Positions 5,875-6,582 of a DNA stretch of 6,582 nt are shown here, piece after piece. How positions within the stretch are numbered: position 1 is the stretch's first letter; each line of letters starts with the position of its first letter. The notes under the pieces were generated by a model. That model was not told where the DNA came from, searched no databases, and saw only the letters and a list, made by a program, of their open reading frames with translations. Source of the stretch: Candidatus Bathyarchaeota archaeon. Lineage in GTDB: Archaea; Thermoproteota; Bathyarchaeia; TCS64. Position numbers and translations under genes: made by a program. The DNA is taken from assembly GCA_030691555.1 (NCBI GenBank), contig JAUYEB010000039.1, positions 1-6,582 of the forward strand, written 5' to 3'.

Positions 5875-6582
5875 TTACTGGCTCCTGCCCCTCGCGGCGA
5901 CCCTCCACACCGCCTCAAGCTCGCCGCCCCTCATGCAGTGGAAGCTGTCGTGGAGGTTGCTTATCGTGCAGCAGTGCGTGGGTATCATCTCGATCTTGTC
6001 GCCGGCCCTGAGCTTGGCGTCGGTGACCTTGAGGTGGCCGTGCTCCTCGTTTGGGCGCAGGTACTCGACGCCCTGCATCTTGACGACGGGGTTGCCGAAC
6101 TCGAATGACACCGTCTTGAGCCCCGCATCGCAGATGGCGACCCCTGGGCGGGGGACGCTGAGGACCGTCGTCAGCACCGTGAGGGCGTGGCCGAACTTTT
6201 CCAGTCCCTCGGCGGTGCTGTATCGGGCGTCCATGAAGACGTAGCTCCCCGCCTCTATCTCGGTGACGCCGGGGTAGCGGCCCGAGATCATGTGTGTCCC
6301 CGTGCCGCCCGCGGTCACGATCTCCACGGGGAGCCCCTTGTCGACGAGTAGGTCCCGCGTGGAGACGAGCTTCTGCATAGCCGCCTCGGCCTTGGGGCGC
6401 CTCTCCTCCAGCTTGACCACCATCTGGCAGAAGCCCTCGTAGCCCATGAGGCCGCGGAAGCTGAGGCTCTTGTAGCCGGCGACCTCCCTCGCGAGTTTCA
6501 GGGCGGGCTCGCACGTGTCGGTGCCACACCGGTTGTTCCCCACGTCCCCCTCGCCGACGACGTTTAGCCTGACGCCCTTCCT
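5875..6582 (-). CDS. DSD1/D-threonine-aldolase-like PLP enzyme (fold type III), 5' end cut by window edge
   Basis: The last 235 residues of a longer protein. The frame continues to the right edge: the 13 codons before the GTG at 6543 read RKGVRLNVVGEGD, joining directly to VGNNRCG as in the family's VDxGxNRCG motif, so the true start is outside. Counting from the edge, GGTGTH (92-97) is the PLP-phosphate loop, and EIEAGSYVFMDARY (109-122) is a family hallmark. EEHGHL (His181) and PTHCC (His203, Cys205 as an HxC pair) correspond to the metal site known from D-serine dehydratase. The Schiff-base lysine is not in the window. Members cleave or dehydrate D-3-hydroxy amino acids: D-threonine or 3-hydroxyaspartate aldolases and D-serine dehydratases. 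The sequence here cannot choose among them. The gene is convergent with coaD, and its operon partners, if any, lie to the right. Confidence 0.87.
   Translation of the reverse strand, partial: RKGVRLNVVGEGDVGNNRCGTDTCEPALKLAREVAGYKSLSFRGLMGYEGFCQMVVKLEERRPKAEAAMQKLVSTRDLLVDKGLPVEIVTAGGTGTHMISGRYPGVTEIEAGSYVFMDARYSTAEGLEKFGHALTVLTTVLSVPRPGVAICDAGLKTVSFEFGNPVVKMQGVEYLRPNEEHGHLKVTDAKLRAGDKIEMIPTHCCTISNLHDSFHCMRGGELEAVWRVAARGRSQ

Noticed and set aside
1..6582. CRISPR arrays, insertion sequences, tRNA or rRNA genes, long repeats.
   Set aside because: Looked for and not seen. Coding is dense and no repeated unit or terminal inverted repeat was found by eye.

Overview
The window looks like a GC-rich archaeal chromosome segment, probably from the Thermoproteota and relatives, though the exact lineage cannot be read from it. 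Three things support this. The phosphopantetheine adenylyltransferase is of the archaeal/eukaryotic type. Arg AGG and Ile ATA codons are used heavily despite the high GC. Short AT-rich TATA-like patches with AGAGGA or GGTGA ribosome sites precede the genes.

Layout. The minus strand from 3176 down to the left edge carries a tight three-gene operon: a DUF1537 four-carbon acid-sugar kinase (TTG start near 3176), a PdxA/PdxA2-type 4-phospho-acid dehydrogenase that overlaps it by 4 bases (1926-1929), and, 25 bases further on, a lactate-racemase-like (LarA/DUF2088) protein cut by the left edge. A 102-base intergenic region (3177-3278) with one AT-rich patch separates this operon from a plus-strand pair: a small NTF2/SnoaL-like protein (3279-3665) and a DASS/SLC13 anion transporter (3729-5273). 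Then come archaeal coaD (5338-5814, plus) with its own promoter-like region, and a convergent, right-edge-truncated DSD1/D-threonine-aldolase-like PLP enzyme (5875-6582, minus).

How the genes may work together. Kinase plus PdxA2 is the known bacterial route from D-threonate through 4-phospho-D-threonate to dihydroxyacetone phosphate and CO2. The transporter could import the acid. The LarA-like protein could interconvert C2 epimers, for example D-erythronate and D-threonate, so that both enter one pathway. This is an inference from family membership and gene order; the substrate is not proven by the sequence. CoaD is housekeeping, and the PLP enzyme has no visible link to the pathway beyond its position.
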